Made by a program: the position numbers and the translations under genes. Positions 27,722 through 35,525 of a DNA stretch of 48,982 bases are shown here, piece by piece. This stretch comes from Gammaproteobacteria bacterium (GTDB lineage Bacteria; Pseudomonadota; Gammaproteobacteria; UBA4575). The notes beneath the pieces were generated by a model. That model worked only from the letters and a program-made list of their open reading frames with translations. It was not told where the DNA came from and did no database searches. The stretch's first letter is position 1; every line of letters begins with the position of its first letter. The stretch is taken from NCBI GenBank assembly GCA_026710875.1, contig JAPOQE010000039.1:1-48982 (forward strand), given 5' to 3'.

Positions 27722-28003
27722 TCATAACAACTGTTCAAACTTTTTCAAACATTTAATTACCGTAAAGGCATCTCTTTTGCTATTTATAGAAAATGATTGC
27801 GCAACTTTCCAAGTATTGTTGCGCCTCTGCCAACGATAAAATTTTAGGAATAGCTTTTCTGTCTTGGGGTTTTCGATCAAAAGGATCGCAGTCCACCACG
27901 AACCAGTTCGACTTATTGTGAGTGCTTCTTTTATGTGGTTAGCATAGTAATCAGAGACTGGAAACCCATCGAACTCATCTATTCCACCCACATTCTCCGA
28001 CAT
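27722..28003 (-). CDS. Small protein of unknown function in the island
   Basis: A 93-residue protein with a reasonable ribosome site (AGGGA about 7 bases before the ATG). The N-terminus is acidic (MSENVGGIDEFDGFPVSDYY). The middle looks like a compact beta-sheet fold (WWTAILLIENPKTEKLFLKF), followed by a basic WQRRNNTWKVAQSF segment and a C-terminal helix with KCLKKFEQLL. The aromatic-basic strand pattern could bind nucleic acid, but I recognise no family. It is on the same strand as the SNF2-ParB-ParB-MBL operon, 143 bp after it, and may be its fifth gene; it is convergent with the endonuclease gene. Confidence 0.6.
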   Translation of the reverse strand: MSENVGGIDEFDGFPVSDYYANHIKEALTISRTGSWWTAILLIENPKTEKLFLKFYRWQRRNNTWKVAQSFSINSKRDAFTVIKCLKKFEQLL

Positions 28004-28146
28004 TGTTTGTCCCTGAAAGTTGCCTTACGTCCCAGCAATTATCCTGATGCAGTTTCATCCTCGACCTAGTAACTAGGTGGCAAACTATGTACTTGAGAGA
28101 ACTAGCAACTCATCCCAGGATTGAATGCTAAAGTATAAGGCTAACA

Positions 28147-29184
28147 CTACCCCCACTTATGGACACGGGCATTGCTGCTAGGTCTACATTTAATACCTAA
28201 TTCGTTTGAAAGCACATTAGCAAGAATTCGACCACGATCATTTCTGCCGCGGCAATTATCAGTAACTACATACTGAGCTCCAGATTTCTCCACATACTCC
28301 AGTGTTCCAGCAAAGTCTGCATGAGCTGATAATCCACATCTATATGCTTGATCTCCGTACTGCATAACAGGTTGTTCTGCACGATACTTACTAAGCTTAA
28401 CAGTTGAACCTTCGACAATTCCATCAACTCGACCACCTTCAGATAGTTGCCAACACCGGACATATCGACCATTTGCAAGTGCATTATGGCCATCTTTCGT
28501 ATCAACACAAATTGGCTCATCGATGGGCCACCCATATTTCTGGTGGACTTTAATACTGGCACAAAGCTTACGATTCGCTATTATCGGAACCGAGTCCTGA
28601 ATATCCGCAGTACTCAAAATCATCAATGCTCTTTCAATAACTGCAGTGTGAGCCATGAGATGAATTGGGCCGTTCCCTAGAAGTTTCTTGCTCAATTCGA
28701 CAAATTTTTCTTCTACTTCTGTTTGCGAATAATTGTATCCAGAGCCTGGTTTTCCATATGTTGCATCAACTACCAATGCATCAACTTTGATCACCTTGTC
28801 CAATGGCCATGAAAAGTCCCCGGAGTAGCCTAATCGTGTACCATCATCCAGCACGACAAGCACTTGTGATGCTCCTAACATATGCCCCGCAGCAACTATA
28901 GAAATAGTTGAGTTTCCATAATGAAATTGATCCCCAGCTGAAAGCTCACGAATATTCGTACGAAATTCAAAATCTGGATGATCAAACGTTAATAACTCTC
29001 GGACACATGGGCTCATTACAAGCACCCTGCCCTTACTAGTTTCGAAATCAGCCATATGATCACTGTGGATATGAGTTTGCACGCGCACATCTCTGTTGCA
29101 GTGGAAACCATCACAGGTCACGTCTGGCCCAAGTATTACCGTACCTGAGCGGATAACATCAATCTCAAAATCGTTTTCAACCAT
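28147..29184 (-). CDS. Metallo-beta-lactamase-fold nuclease-like protein
   Basis: A 345-residue MBL-fold hydrolase of the kind annotated as exonuclease-like or beta-CASP/SNM1-related. The metal-binding motif HIHSDH is at residues 38-43, with further likely ligands His101 (AGHMLGAS) and Asp123 (YSGDF), and His in LSAHADFAGT near the C-terminus. The segment PIHLMAHTAVIERALMIL resembles the beta-CASP-side region of RNA/DNA nucleases. No signal peptide, so it acts in the cytoplasm. Its start overlaps the upstream ParB-like gene by 8 bp, so it is translated as part of the same operon. Nuclease activity is an inference; the substrate cannot be read from the sequence. Confidence 0.8.
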   Translation of the reverse strand: MVENDFEIDVIRSGTVILGPDVTCDGFHCNRDVRVQTHIHSDHMADFETSKGRVLVMSPCVRELLTFDHPDFEFRTNIRELSAGDQFHYGNSTISIVAAGHMLGASQVLVVLDDGTRLGYSGDFSWPLDKVIKVDALVVDATYGKPGSGYNYSQTEVEEKFVELSKKLLGNGPIHLMAHTAVIERALMILSTADIQDSVPIIANRKLCASIKVHQKYGWPIDEPICVDTKDGHNALANGRYVRCWQLSEGGRVDGIVEGSTVKLSKYRAEQPVMQYGDQAYRCGLSAHADFAGTLEYVEKSGAQYVVTDNCRGRNDRGRILANVLSNELGIKCRPSSNARVHKWG

Positions 29185-29905
29185 TATCTGTTATCTTCAT
29201 TGTCAATAGTCTGCTAACCCTTTCCTCGAATTCAAGATCCGAAGCTACTACTGCGCCAACATGCTTACTTCCAATAACGGCAAAGTTCTTTTCGCCGAGC
29301 TTGGCAGAAAATTCTCCTAAATTTGGGTACAAATCTTTCACGATCTTCTTAATTAGCTGGTCCCGCTCTGACTGTCGCATTCTTTTTAAATTCTTGCTAA
29401 TTGAATTTCGATTAAGTTCTTCTTCAGTTAGTTTTCCAAGCACTACATGACGTACTTGCGTACGAACACGCCTTTGCACAACGTCTTTGATGCAATCTGA
29501 CAGTGATCGGTTGGATCGTTCACGCAACTGGCGCATGGATACAACTTCCTTTTTTGTAAGATGGTTTTCAATTATTGCGCTGATCATTTTTGGATGATTA
29601 CTCTGCGGCATCTTCGCAAGCTCAACTGCAACTGAAAAACCAATGCTACTGCTGGTAGACTCTCTCCATTCGACCAAATATTGAATTTCTTCTGACAGCT
29701 TAAGTAGCTGCAAAAACCGAGAAACCATTGTTGCATCATTGAATCCAAATGCCTTGGCAATTTCTGTTTTCGATGCTCCTGCTTTCTCAGCTTTGTGTAT
29801 ATTCCAAGCAACTTCAACTGGGGTTAAAGGCCGTTGTTTTCGATGTGAACCAACAGACAAAAACGTCTGATCTATTTCGCTCGAGTCAAGACCTAAAAGT
29901 CTCAT
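29177..29905 (-). CDS. ParB/KorB-type helix-turn-helix protein (lacks the N-terminal ParB domain)
   Basis: A 242-residue protein. Its first 110 residues look like the helical DNA-binding part of ParB: RPLTPVEVAWNIHKAEKAGA, SKTEIAKAFGFNDATMVSRF as the helix-turn-helix, and FLQLLKLSEEIQYLV after it. There is no N-terminal ParB/Srx box, which here is in the protein encoded just upstream. The C-terminal half is basic and charged and ends in a possible small beta domain (NFAVIGSKHVGAVVAS). It begins 2 bp after the upstream ParB-like gene and overlaps the MBL gene by 8 bp. Likely a DNA-binding partner of the operon. Confidence 0.7.
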   Translation of the reverse strand: MRLLGLDSSEIDQTFLSVGSHRKQRPLTPVEVAWNIHKAEKAGASKTEIAKAFGFNDATMVSRFLQLLKLSEEIQYLVEWRESTSSSIGFSVAVELAKMPQSNHPKMISAIIENHLTKKEVVSMRQLRERSNRSLSDCIKDVVQRRVRTQVRHVVLGKLTEEELNRNSISKNLKRMRQSERDQLIKKIVKDLYPNLGEFSAKLGEKNFAVIGSKHVGAVVASDLEFEERVSRLLTMKITDNG

Positions 29906-29907
29906 GT

Positions 29908-30729
29908 TTAATTGTTCTCAACCAATCCCATAGAGTCTAAGCTAGACTCGAGCATGTCTTGGGCCGCAACGCTGGGATCAGCATCTTGCCCTTCAGCATA
30001 CTTTCTTAAAGCATCCCCATATGAAGGGCCCATAGTAAATGAAATCTTAAGCCTAGTATCTGGCTTCTTTGCACTTTCAACTATCTTGCTGACCTCAGCT
30101 GTAGGGTTACTCTTGTTAACTTCCAAAATGCGTTTTCTTAACTCATCGTCTGATTCCTGCAACACATCAACAAGTTCCTCAGCCCTTTCAGGGCTATAGA
30201 CTCCATCCACAGTTGCAGCATCTTGTGATTTAATTGCGAGGTCTACAGGCAACGCATTGTTGTCAACAAGTGACTTTAAATTTGGCTCGAGCCTGCTATA
30301 ACGAACATACTTTCTAACCATATCGTACGGCAGTCGAGTCTTTTCCCACACCGCTTTCAAAGTGCCGTAACGCAAAAAGAGCTTTTCACAAAGATCAATC
30401 AAGTCCGTTCTCGTCATGTCTAACTGATGGACATTCTCATTGCCAGATATTGCCAATCCTTCATCTTCAGATAGTACTCGGTCAATAACACCAGCTTTAA
30501 TCTTTTGTTTACCAAGCTTCTTGTGTGCAAGGAGTCGTCGCTGCCCACAAACAACTTCCCATTTCGCTGAGTCATATTCAGAAATGGAAACTACGATAGG
30601 ATGCAATAATCCGAATTCCTGAATACTTGCAGCCAGTGTTTCTATTTCCTCTCCTGTATTTGATTTTCGAACTTGGAATCTATCAATTACCAATTTTTCA
30701 ATAGGTATATCCTCATATCTTTCAATCAT
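29908..30729 (-). CDS. ParB-like nuclease/partition-domain protein
   Basis: A 273-residue protein with a ParB/Srx fold at the N-terminus. DRFQVRKSNTGEEIETLAAS and GLLHPIVVS form box I, and VVCGQRRLLAHKKLG (CGQRR at residues 61-65) corresponds to the GERRxRA nucleotide-binding box, here with Gln for Glu. A helical region follows (LIDLCEKLFLRYGTLKAVWE and MVRKYVRYSRLEPN) that resembles the ParB helix-turn-helix. ParB/Srx domains bind CTP or cleave nucleic acid in different families; which applies here is unknown. An excellent ribosome site (AGGAGG) precedes its ATG. No parA is near, so chromosome partition is unlikely. Confidence 0.8.
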   Translation of the reverse strand: MIERYEDIPIEKLVIDRFQVRKSNTGEEIETLAASIQEFGLLHPIVVSISEYDSAKWEVVCGQRRLLAHKKLGKQKIKAGVIDRVLSEDEGLAISGNENVHQLDMTRTDLIDLCEKLFLRYGTLKAVWEKTRLPYDMVRKYVRYSRLEPNLKSLVDNNALPVDLAIKSQDAATVDGVYSPERAEELVDVLQESDDELRKRILEVNKSNPTAEVSKIVESAKKPDTRLKISFTMGPSYGDALRKYAEGQDADPSVAAQDMLESSLDSMGLVENN

Positions 30730-30776
30730 TACCTGCCTCCTATAATTCCGAATATGAAAATGAAATTGTGGAAAAG

Positions 30777-32105
30777 TTAACTAAGAATTTGCTGCAAAGT
30801 TTTAAGTGACTCTTTTGTGCTAACTTTAGTCGCAGCAGAGTCAATATATTCCTTAAATAATTGACGCTTTGACTTCAATACTTCGTCGATCCTCTCCTCA
30901 ATTGAATTACGTACTAAATATTTAATAACATGCAGTGGATGTATTCGCCCAAATCTGTGAGCTCGATGTACGGCCTGATTTTCAACCGACGGATTCCACC
31001 AACGGTCAAACATCACTACTGTATCTGCTTCTTTCAAGTTGAGGCCAACACCACCTGCTTTTAATGAAATGAGAAGTATATGTGAATCCACAGATTCTCG
31101 AAATCGCTTGATAGATTCGTGCCTAACCTTTGCATCCATTGCTCCAGTGTAGAGATCGTGGGAATAATCTCCCAACTGCTGACTTAACCATTTCAAAGTT
31201 TCAACAAACTGTGAAAAAACAATAAGCTTGCTGTTTGAAGCAAATGTATTTTCAATTACAGTTTTCAATGCATCCAACTTAACTGACTCTCCACTTTTGA
31301 AATCAAAATTACATACCTTTTTGAGTTTTACAATTAGCTCTAAAAGATGCGCACTTTCGTGCTTTTCGCGCTGCCATGTTGGGGTACCTCTGGCTTCCCA
31401 GATTTCATGATAGGAGACCCATTGTTTACCAGTGAGGGTGAGATGTACTTCTTGCTCTATAATTGGCGGGAGTTCAGGTATTACATCTTTTTTGATTCTG
31501 CGGAGAAAGTACGGTGCCATTAAATTCTGCATCTCGTCAGATGACATTTCAGGCAGCAATATCCCTGGCTTTACAAAGGAAAATATTGAAACTATATCTT
31601 CTGTAACGTTTTCAAGAGGTGTGCCAGATAGTGCCCAAGACCTTCTTCTTGGCAAAGTAGAACATGCGATACTTGTCGATGAGGAAGGAGATTTGATTCG
31701 TTGCGCTTCGTCCAGAACTACGACCTCAAACTTTTCAGCATAGTCAAGAAGGTGACTGTCAATTCGGACCTGATCATATGTAGCAATTAGTACAGGAAAC
31801 GGTAACAAATAGCTTGCCTCACGATTTTTTTGATTGCCTTGGACCATTCTTACTGAAAGCTGCGGGGCCCATACTGCAAATTCTTCTTGCCAATTCCTAG
31901 ATAATGCCTCAGGAACTACTACTAGTACCCTAGCCCCAGAGTTATTGGCAACAACTGTACGAATTGCAACAATTGTCTGGACCGTCTTTCCGAGACCCAT
32001 TTCATCAGCTAATAGTGCACTATTAGATCTAACAAGAAAATTGATGCCCTCCTCCTGATAGGCTCTTATCTCGTGAGGCATAATATATTGGGATGACCTA
32101 TTCAT
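30777..32105 (-). CDS. SNF2-family DEAD/DEAH-like helicase, minimal length
   Basis: A 442-residue SNF2-type ATPase that would translocate on or remodel DNA. It consists of little more than the two RecA-like lobes: Walker A region DEMGLGKT (residues 34-41), Walker B with DEAQ at residues 132-135, motif III as ALSGTPLEN, motif V as LKAGGVGLNLKEAD and motif VI as AHRFGRIHPLHV with the arginine finger. Typical bacterial SNF2 proteins are 900-1100 residues with extra domains, so this is a stripped-down form. It is the first gene of a leftward operon with two ParB-like genes and an MBL gene. It may start at 32105 or at the ATG 32081; no ribosome site is obvious. Confidence 0.9.
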   Translation of the reverse strand: MNRSSQYIMPHEIRAYQEEGINFLVRSNSALLADEMGLGKTVQTIVAIRTVVANNSGARVLVVVPEALSRNWQEEFAVWAPQLSVRMVQGNQKNREASYLLPFPVLIATYDQVRIDSHLLDYAEKFEVVVLDEAQRIKSPSSSTSIACSTLPRRRSWALSGTPLENVTEDIVSIFSFVKPGILLPEMSSDEMQNLMAPYFLRRIKKDVIPELPPIIEQEVHLTLTGKQWVSYHEIWEARGTPTWQREKHESAHLLELIVKLKKVCNFDFKSGESVKLDALKTVIENTFASNSKLIVFSQFVETLKWLSQQLGDYSHDLYTGAMDAKVRHESIKRFRESVDSHILLISLKAGGVGLNLKEADTVVMFDRWWNPSVENQAVHRAHRFGRIHPLHVIKYLVRNSIEERIDEVLKSKRQLFKEYIDSAATKVSTKESLKTLQQILS

Positions 32106-32617
32106 AGAAATATATAGCCAAGCAAAAAATTTTAGTAATTAAGGGACAATCCGAATAAATTACATAACCGATTTAAGATGCGCTTTAGCACGCATGCAGG
32201 GGGTGGTGTGTTTTAGCTTAGGATAGACCGAGCCTGGAGGGCGACTGGTTAAACTTTTCTTTACTACACGAGACATAACCGAAACCAATGATAATCGTAA
32301 ATGTTGAGCACAATTTAAAAGTCAAGATTTTGATCTAATGTCACAAATCCCCGCTATCCTTCTCTGTTCACTCAGACTCTGTTCAGGCAAAATTATTTTC
32401 TACATTAGGACACTATAGCTTGGTAATGACCACTACATCTGTACGGTTCCACATTAATTACCATATAACAAGTTCCTTGTTTCCCTCACAGACCAAGAGA
32501 CTTGGTCAATTTAAAATCTAGGCTAAAACAAAATTGAAGCTTCATGGTAGTTCACCATAACCTGATTACAACACCTCAAAGACCTCTTTTTATGAGAGGA
32601 TTGCGAACAAAAATCGA
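32106..32617. other. Intergenic region at the right edge of the island
   Basis: About 510 bases, AT-rich, with no supported gene, between the divergent SNF2 gene and the secreted nuclease gene. A small hairpin CCTCT-7-AGAGG lies at about 32582-32598, just before the secreted nuclease. I looked for tRNA fragments, direct repeats shared with the left edge of the island and insertion-sequence ends, and saw none. Confidence 0.5.
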
Positions 32618-33397
32618 ATGAGCAGAATAGTCTTTCTTGGGGTTGTGCTGATTACTGTATGCACTATCACGTTTGGTGTCTCAGGAAACACCAAAAATCA
32701 ATTTATCAAAAAGTCAAAATCCGGCATCTGCCACTGCCCGGGCGGGCAATACTATGCTCGCACCTCAAAATTCACGGCTTTCGATTCCATTGAGGCCTGT
32801 CTTGCCAGCGGGGGCCGACACCCCAAGCGTGGACAGGGACAATGTTCAGCATCAGGCAAGCAAGGTCCAGCGGCCGCCAAAACACTGCCCCTGCCCCCTG
32901 CCACAAAGCCTAGGTCAAAACCCTATGATAGAAGCGTGTTCGGCGGATGGGCAGATACGGATGGCGACTGCCAGAATACGCGCCATAAGCGCCTGATCGA
33001 CTTGTCCGGGACGCCTGTCCACCTTTCCGACAACGGCTGCCTGGTCATTCAAGGGCATTGGTACGATCCGTATACCGGAAAAGTCCATCGTACTGCCCGG
33101 GACATGCACATCGATCACCTGGTCCCACTTTTCTATGCCTGGAAAAGGGGTGCTGCACACTGGGAGCCTGCGAAACAGCGAAGCTTCATGAATGATCCGG
33201 CAAACCTTCTCGCTATCGAGGCTGGTGTAAACCAGGACAAGGGTGCAAACGGTCCGCTTGCATGGCTTCCACCACGCATCGAGTTTCATTGCGAGTACCT
33301 GTTGAGATTTTCACGCGTGACAACCCGTTACGGGTTGCAGCACACACCCACCGAGCGCGTAGCCCTGGAACAGTTGACTGCGCAGAAATGTGACTAA
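32618..33397 (+). CDS. Secreted HNH/DUF1524-type endonuclease family protein
   Basis: A 259-residue exported protein. An N-terminal signal peptide (MSRIVFLGVVLITVCTITFG) is followed by a small Cys-containing module (GICHCPGGQYYARTSKF and FDSIEACLASGGRHPKRGQG) found in front of secreted nucleases. The catalytic region holds MHIDHLVPLFYAWKRGAAHW and NLLAIEAGVNQDKGANGPLA followed by WLPP, the pattern of HNH nucleases of the DUF1524/GmrSD-C type. It probably degrades extracellular or periplasmic DNA. Base composition is like the core genes, so it seems to lie just outside the island. No clear ribosome site precedes the ATG. Confidence 0.8.
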   Translation: MSRIVFLGVVLITVCTITFGVSGNTKNQFIKKSKSGICHCPGGQYYARTSKFTAFDSIEACLASGGRHPKRGQGQCSASGKQGPAAAKTLPLPPATKPRSKPYDRSVFGGWADTDGDCQNTRHKRLIDLSGTPVHLSDNGCLVIQGHWYDPYTGKVHRTARDMHIDHLVPLFYAWKRGAAHWEPAKQRSFMNDPANLLAIEAGVNQDKGANGPLAWLPPRIEFHCEYLLRFSRVTTRYGLQHTPTERVALEQLTAQKCD

Positions 33398-33598
33398 ACC
33401 CCGGGAAACTGCCCTGTAGGCTTGGCAAGTCCAGGACTCGCAAAAACAGTCAAAAAATGAACGATAACCTACAAATTGCCGGTTAGGATTGTCGTAAGAT
33501 GGGTACTGCGGTATTTTTATAGCCCATAATCTATCGAAGCATAGGGCGATGGACTTATACCCTGCCGGGTTCATGCTGACTAGAATGTGCAAGTAAAC

Positions 33599-35497
33599 AT
33601 GCCAAGACATAGCCTGAAATTCCTGACATCCTGGGCCCCGCCCAACTCCTTCATGCCCTCCGGGATCTGTGTGGTCCTTGCAGGATGGCTGGCCCTGGCC
33701 GGTCTGTTTCCGGTTCAGTTGGCAGCCGTTGAGTTGTCAGGCAGCGAGCCCGGAATCTCGGGATATTTTGATACTACCGTCTCGGTAGGGGCTGCAATTC
33801 GCACCCAGGGGCGCAAAGACAACCTGATTGCCGTATCCAATGGTGGCTCGGCCTGGTCCATCAACGAAGATAACGGGAATCTCAACTACGATACGGGCGA
33901 TTTCGTCTCGGCCAACACTAAAATCACTCATGAACTCGAGTTGAGTCGTAATAATCTGGGCATGTTTGTACGTGCCTTGTACTTTTACGATTACGCCATT
34001 GCAGACGAACATACCGACCGTACACGCCTGTCTCGAAGTGCCAAAAACGATGCCGGTTACGACTTCAAGCTGCTGGATGCATACATCAATGGCCAGTTCG
34101 ACCTTGGAGGCTCCCCTCTGATGATCCGTGCGGGCGATCAGGTGATCCATTGGGGGGAAAGCGTCTTTATCCGTAACGGGCTCAACTCGATCAATCCGGT
34201 GGAAAGCGCCAAGGTTCGCGTGGCAGGCGCCGAAATCCGTGATGTGCTTGAGCCGATCACCGCGGCCAACCTGCGTCTCGGTCTCACCGACAACCTGTTT
34301 CTTGAAAGCTTCTATCAGCTGCGCTCGGCGCACTCTGAACTCGAGCCCGCCGGTACATTCTTCTCAACCAGTGATGCGGCAAGCCCCGGCGGCAACACTG
34401 TACATTTCGGATTTGGTGTCCCCGGCAGGGCGGATGATAATGACAACACTGATGACCCTGGCTGCACCAGCATCTGCTCGAGGGTACCCCGTGCCAGTGA
34501 TCGGGACGCTGACGATGATGGCCAGTTCGGTCTAGCACTTCGCTACTTTTCCCCGGCCCTTAATGATGCCGAACTCGGCTTTTATTACGCACGCATCCAC
34601 AGCCGTCTGCCACTGGTCTCGGTTCGTGCGGGTCAACTGGATGCGGTTCATGCCCCCACGGGCTATGTCGGATCCATCGGCTATTTCCGGGAATTCCCCG
34701 AAGATATCGATCTCATGGGTATCAGTATCAACACCGAACTCGGGAACAGCGGATTTGCGTTCCAGGGTGAGGTTTCCTACCGCAAGGATCAGCCATTGCA
34801 AATTGATTCTGCGGAGCTTTTCTTTTCCTCGCTCTCACCGCTTCGGCTTGTACAAGTGCCAGACGGCTTGCCTCCAGAACATACGGCTGTGCTGACGCAG
34901 CTGCAGCAGGCGGGAGGCCTGTTCAGTTTGAGCCAAACTGGTCCTTTGGCACCAGGGGAGGAGTTGCGTGGTTTCCGTCGCAAGAATGTGCTGCAGGGCT
35001 CGATGGCCCTTACCAAGGTGCTGGGACCGATTGCCATGATTGGGTCCAGCCAGAGCGTATTCCTGCTTGAAGCCGGCTTCACCCGGGTGCAGGGCCTGGA
35101 AAAGAGGTCGGAGTTGCGCTATGAGGCTCCCGGTACTTGGACCAGCGCCAATCCGGTGTTCACACTCGCACAATTACAACCGGCAACCCAGGATGGCGGC
35201 TTTGCCGACTCCTTCTCCTGGGGATATCGCGCACTGCTGCGTACAATATACAACAATGCCTTTGGCCCGGTGAGCCTCACACCACAGATCGCATTTGCGC
35301 ATGATGTCAACGGCACAACTCCAACACCGATCAGTAATTTTGTTGAGGACCGAAAAACTGTCACGCTGTCAGTCAATGCCAGTTATCTGCATACCTGGCA
35401 GGCGGGATTGTCCTATACCAATTCATTCGGAGGTGGCGCGGCCAACCTGCTCAATGATCGTGACTTCCTCGCTTTCACACTCAAATATTCCTTCTGA
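33599..35497 (+). CDS. DUF1302 family outer-membrane protein
   Basis: A 632-residue exported protein of the DUF1302 family, predicted to form a large outer-membrane beta-barrel. A signal peptide with core GICVVLAGWLALAGLFPVQLA precedes mature EGF-like length of polar/aromatic alternating strands. Conserved features are NYDTGDFVSANTKITHELEL near the N-terminus, RAGDQVIHWGESVFIRNGLN in the middle, and an aromatic C-terminal strand ending FTLKYSF, which matches the recognition signal for barrel assembly. I chose the ATG at 33599; a later ATG at 33653 would also leave a signal peptide. First gene of a four-gene operon with DUF1329, Ycf48-like and RND genes. Role is likely in handling or exporting hydrophobic compounds, by inference. 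Confidence 0.85.
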   Translation: MPRHSLKFLTSWAPPNSFMPSGICVVLAGWLALAGLFPVQLAAVELSGSEPGISGYFDTTVSVGAAIRTQGRKDNLIAVSNGGSAWSINEDNGNLNYDTGDFVSANTKITHELELSRNNLGMFVRALYFYDYAIADEHTDRTRLSRSAKNDAGYDFKLLDAYINGQFDLGGSPLMIRAGDQVIHWGESVFIRNGLNSINPVESAKVRVAGAEIRDVLEPITAANLRLGLTDNLFLESFYQLRSAHSELEPAGTFFSTSDAASPGGNTVHFGFGVPGRADDNDNTDDPGCTSICSRVPRASDRDADDDGQFGLALRYFSPALNDAELGFYYARIHSRLPLVSVRAGQLDAVHAPTGYVGSIGYFREFPEDIDLMGISINTELGNSGFAFQGEVSYRKDQPLQIDSAELFFSSLSPLRLVQVPDGLPPEHTAVLTQLQQAGGLFSLSQTGPLAPGEELRGFRRKNVLQGSMALTKVLGPIAMIGSSQSVFLLEAGFTRVQGLEKRSELRYEAPGTWTSANPVFTLAQLQPATQDGGFADSFSWGYRALLRTIYNNAFGPVSLTPQIAFAHDVNGTTPTPISNFVEDRKTVTLSVNASYLHTWQAGLSYTNSFGGGAANLLNDRDFLAFTLKYSF

Positions 35498-35525
35498 GCA
35501 ACACGTGGAGTACAGGAGAAACACA

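Noticed and set aside
29177-30729. Plasmid partition locus (parAB)
   Set aside because: The ParB-like genes have no ParA ATPase or parS-like repeats beside them, and they are in an operon with a helicase and an MBL protein.
20400-32617. dndF/dndG/dndH, SspE or PbeABCD partners of the phosphorothioation genes
   Set aside because: I checked each protein in and around the island for the expected ATPase/HerA, GTPase-like DUF or nuclease features; none fits beyond the genes listed.
20300-32617. Flanking direct repeats (att sites) for the island
   Set aside because: No convincing repeat of 12 or more bases was found by eye between the left edge (20.3-20.5 kb) and the right edge (32.1-32.6 kb), and no tRNA lies at either edge.
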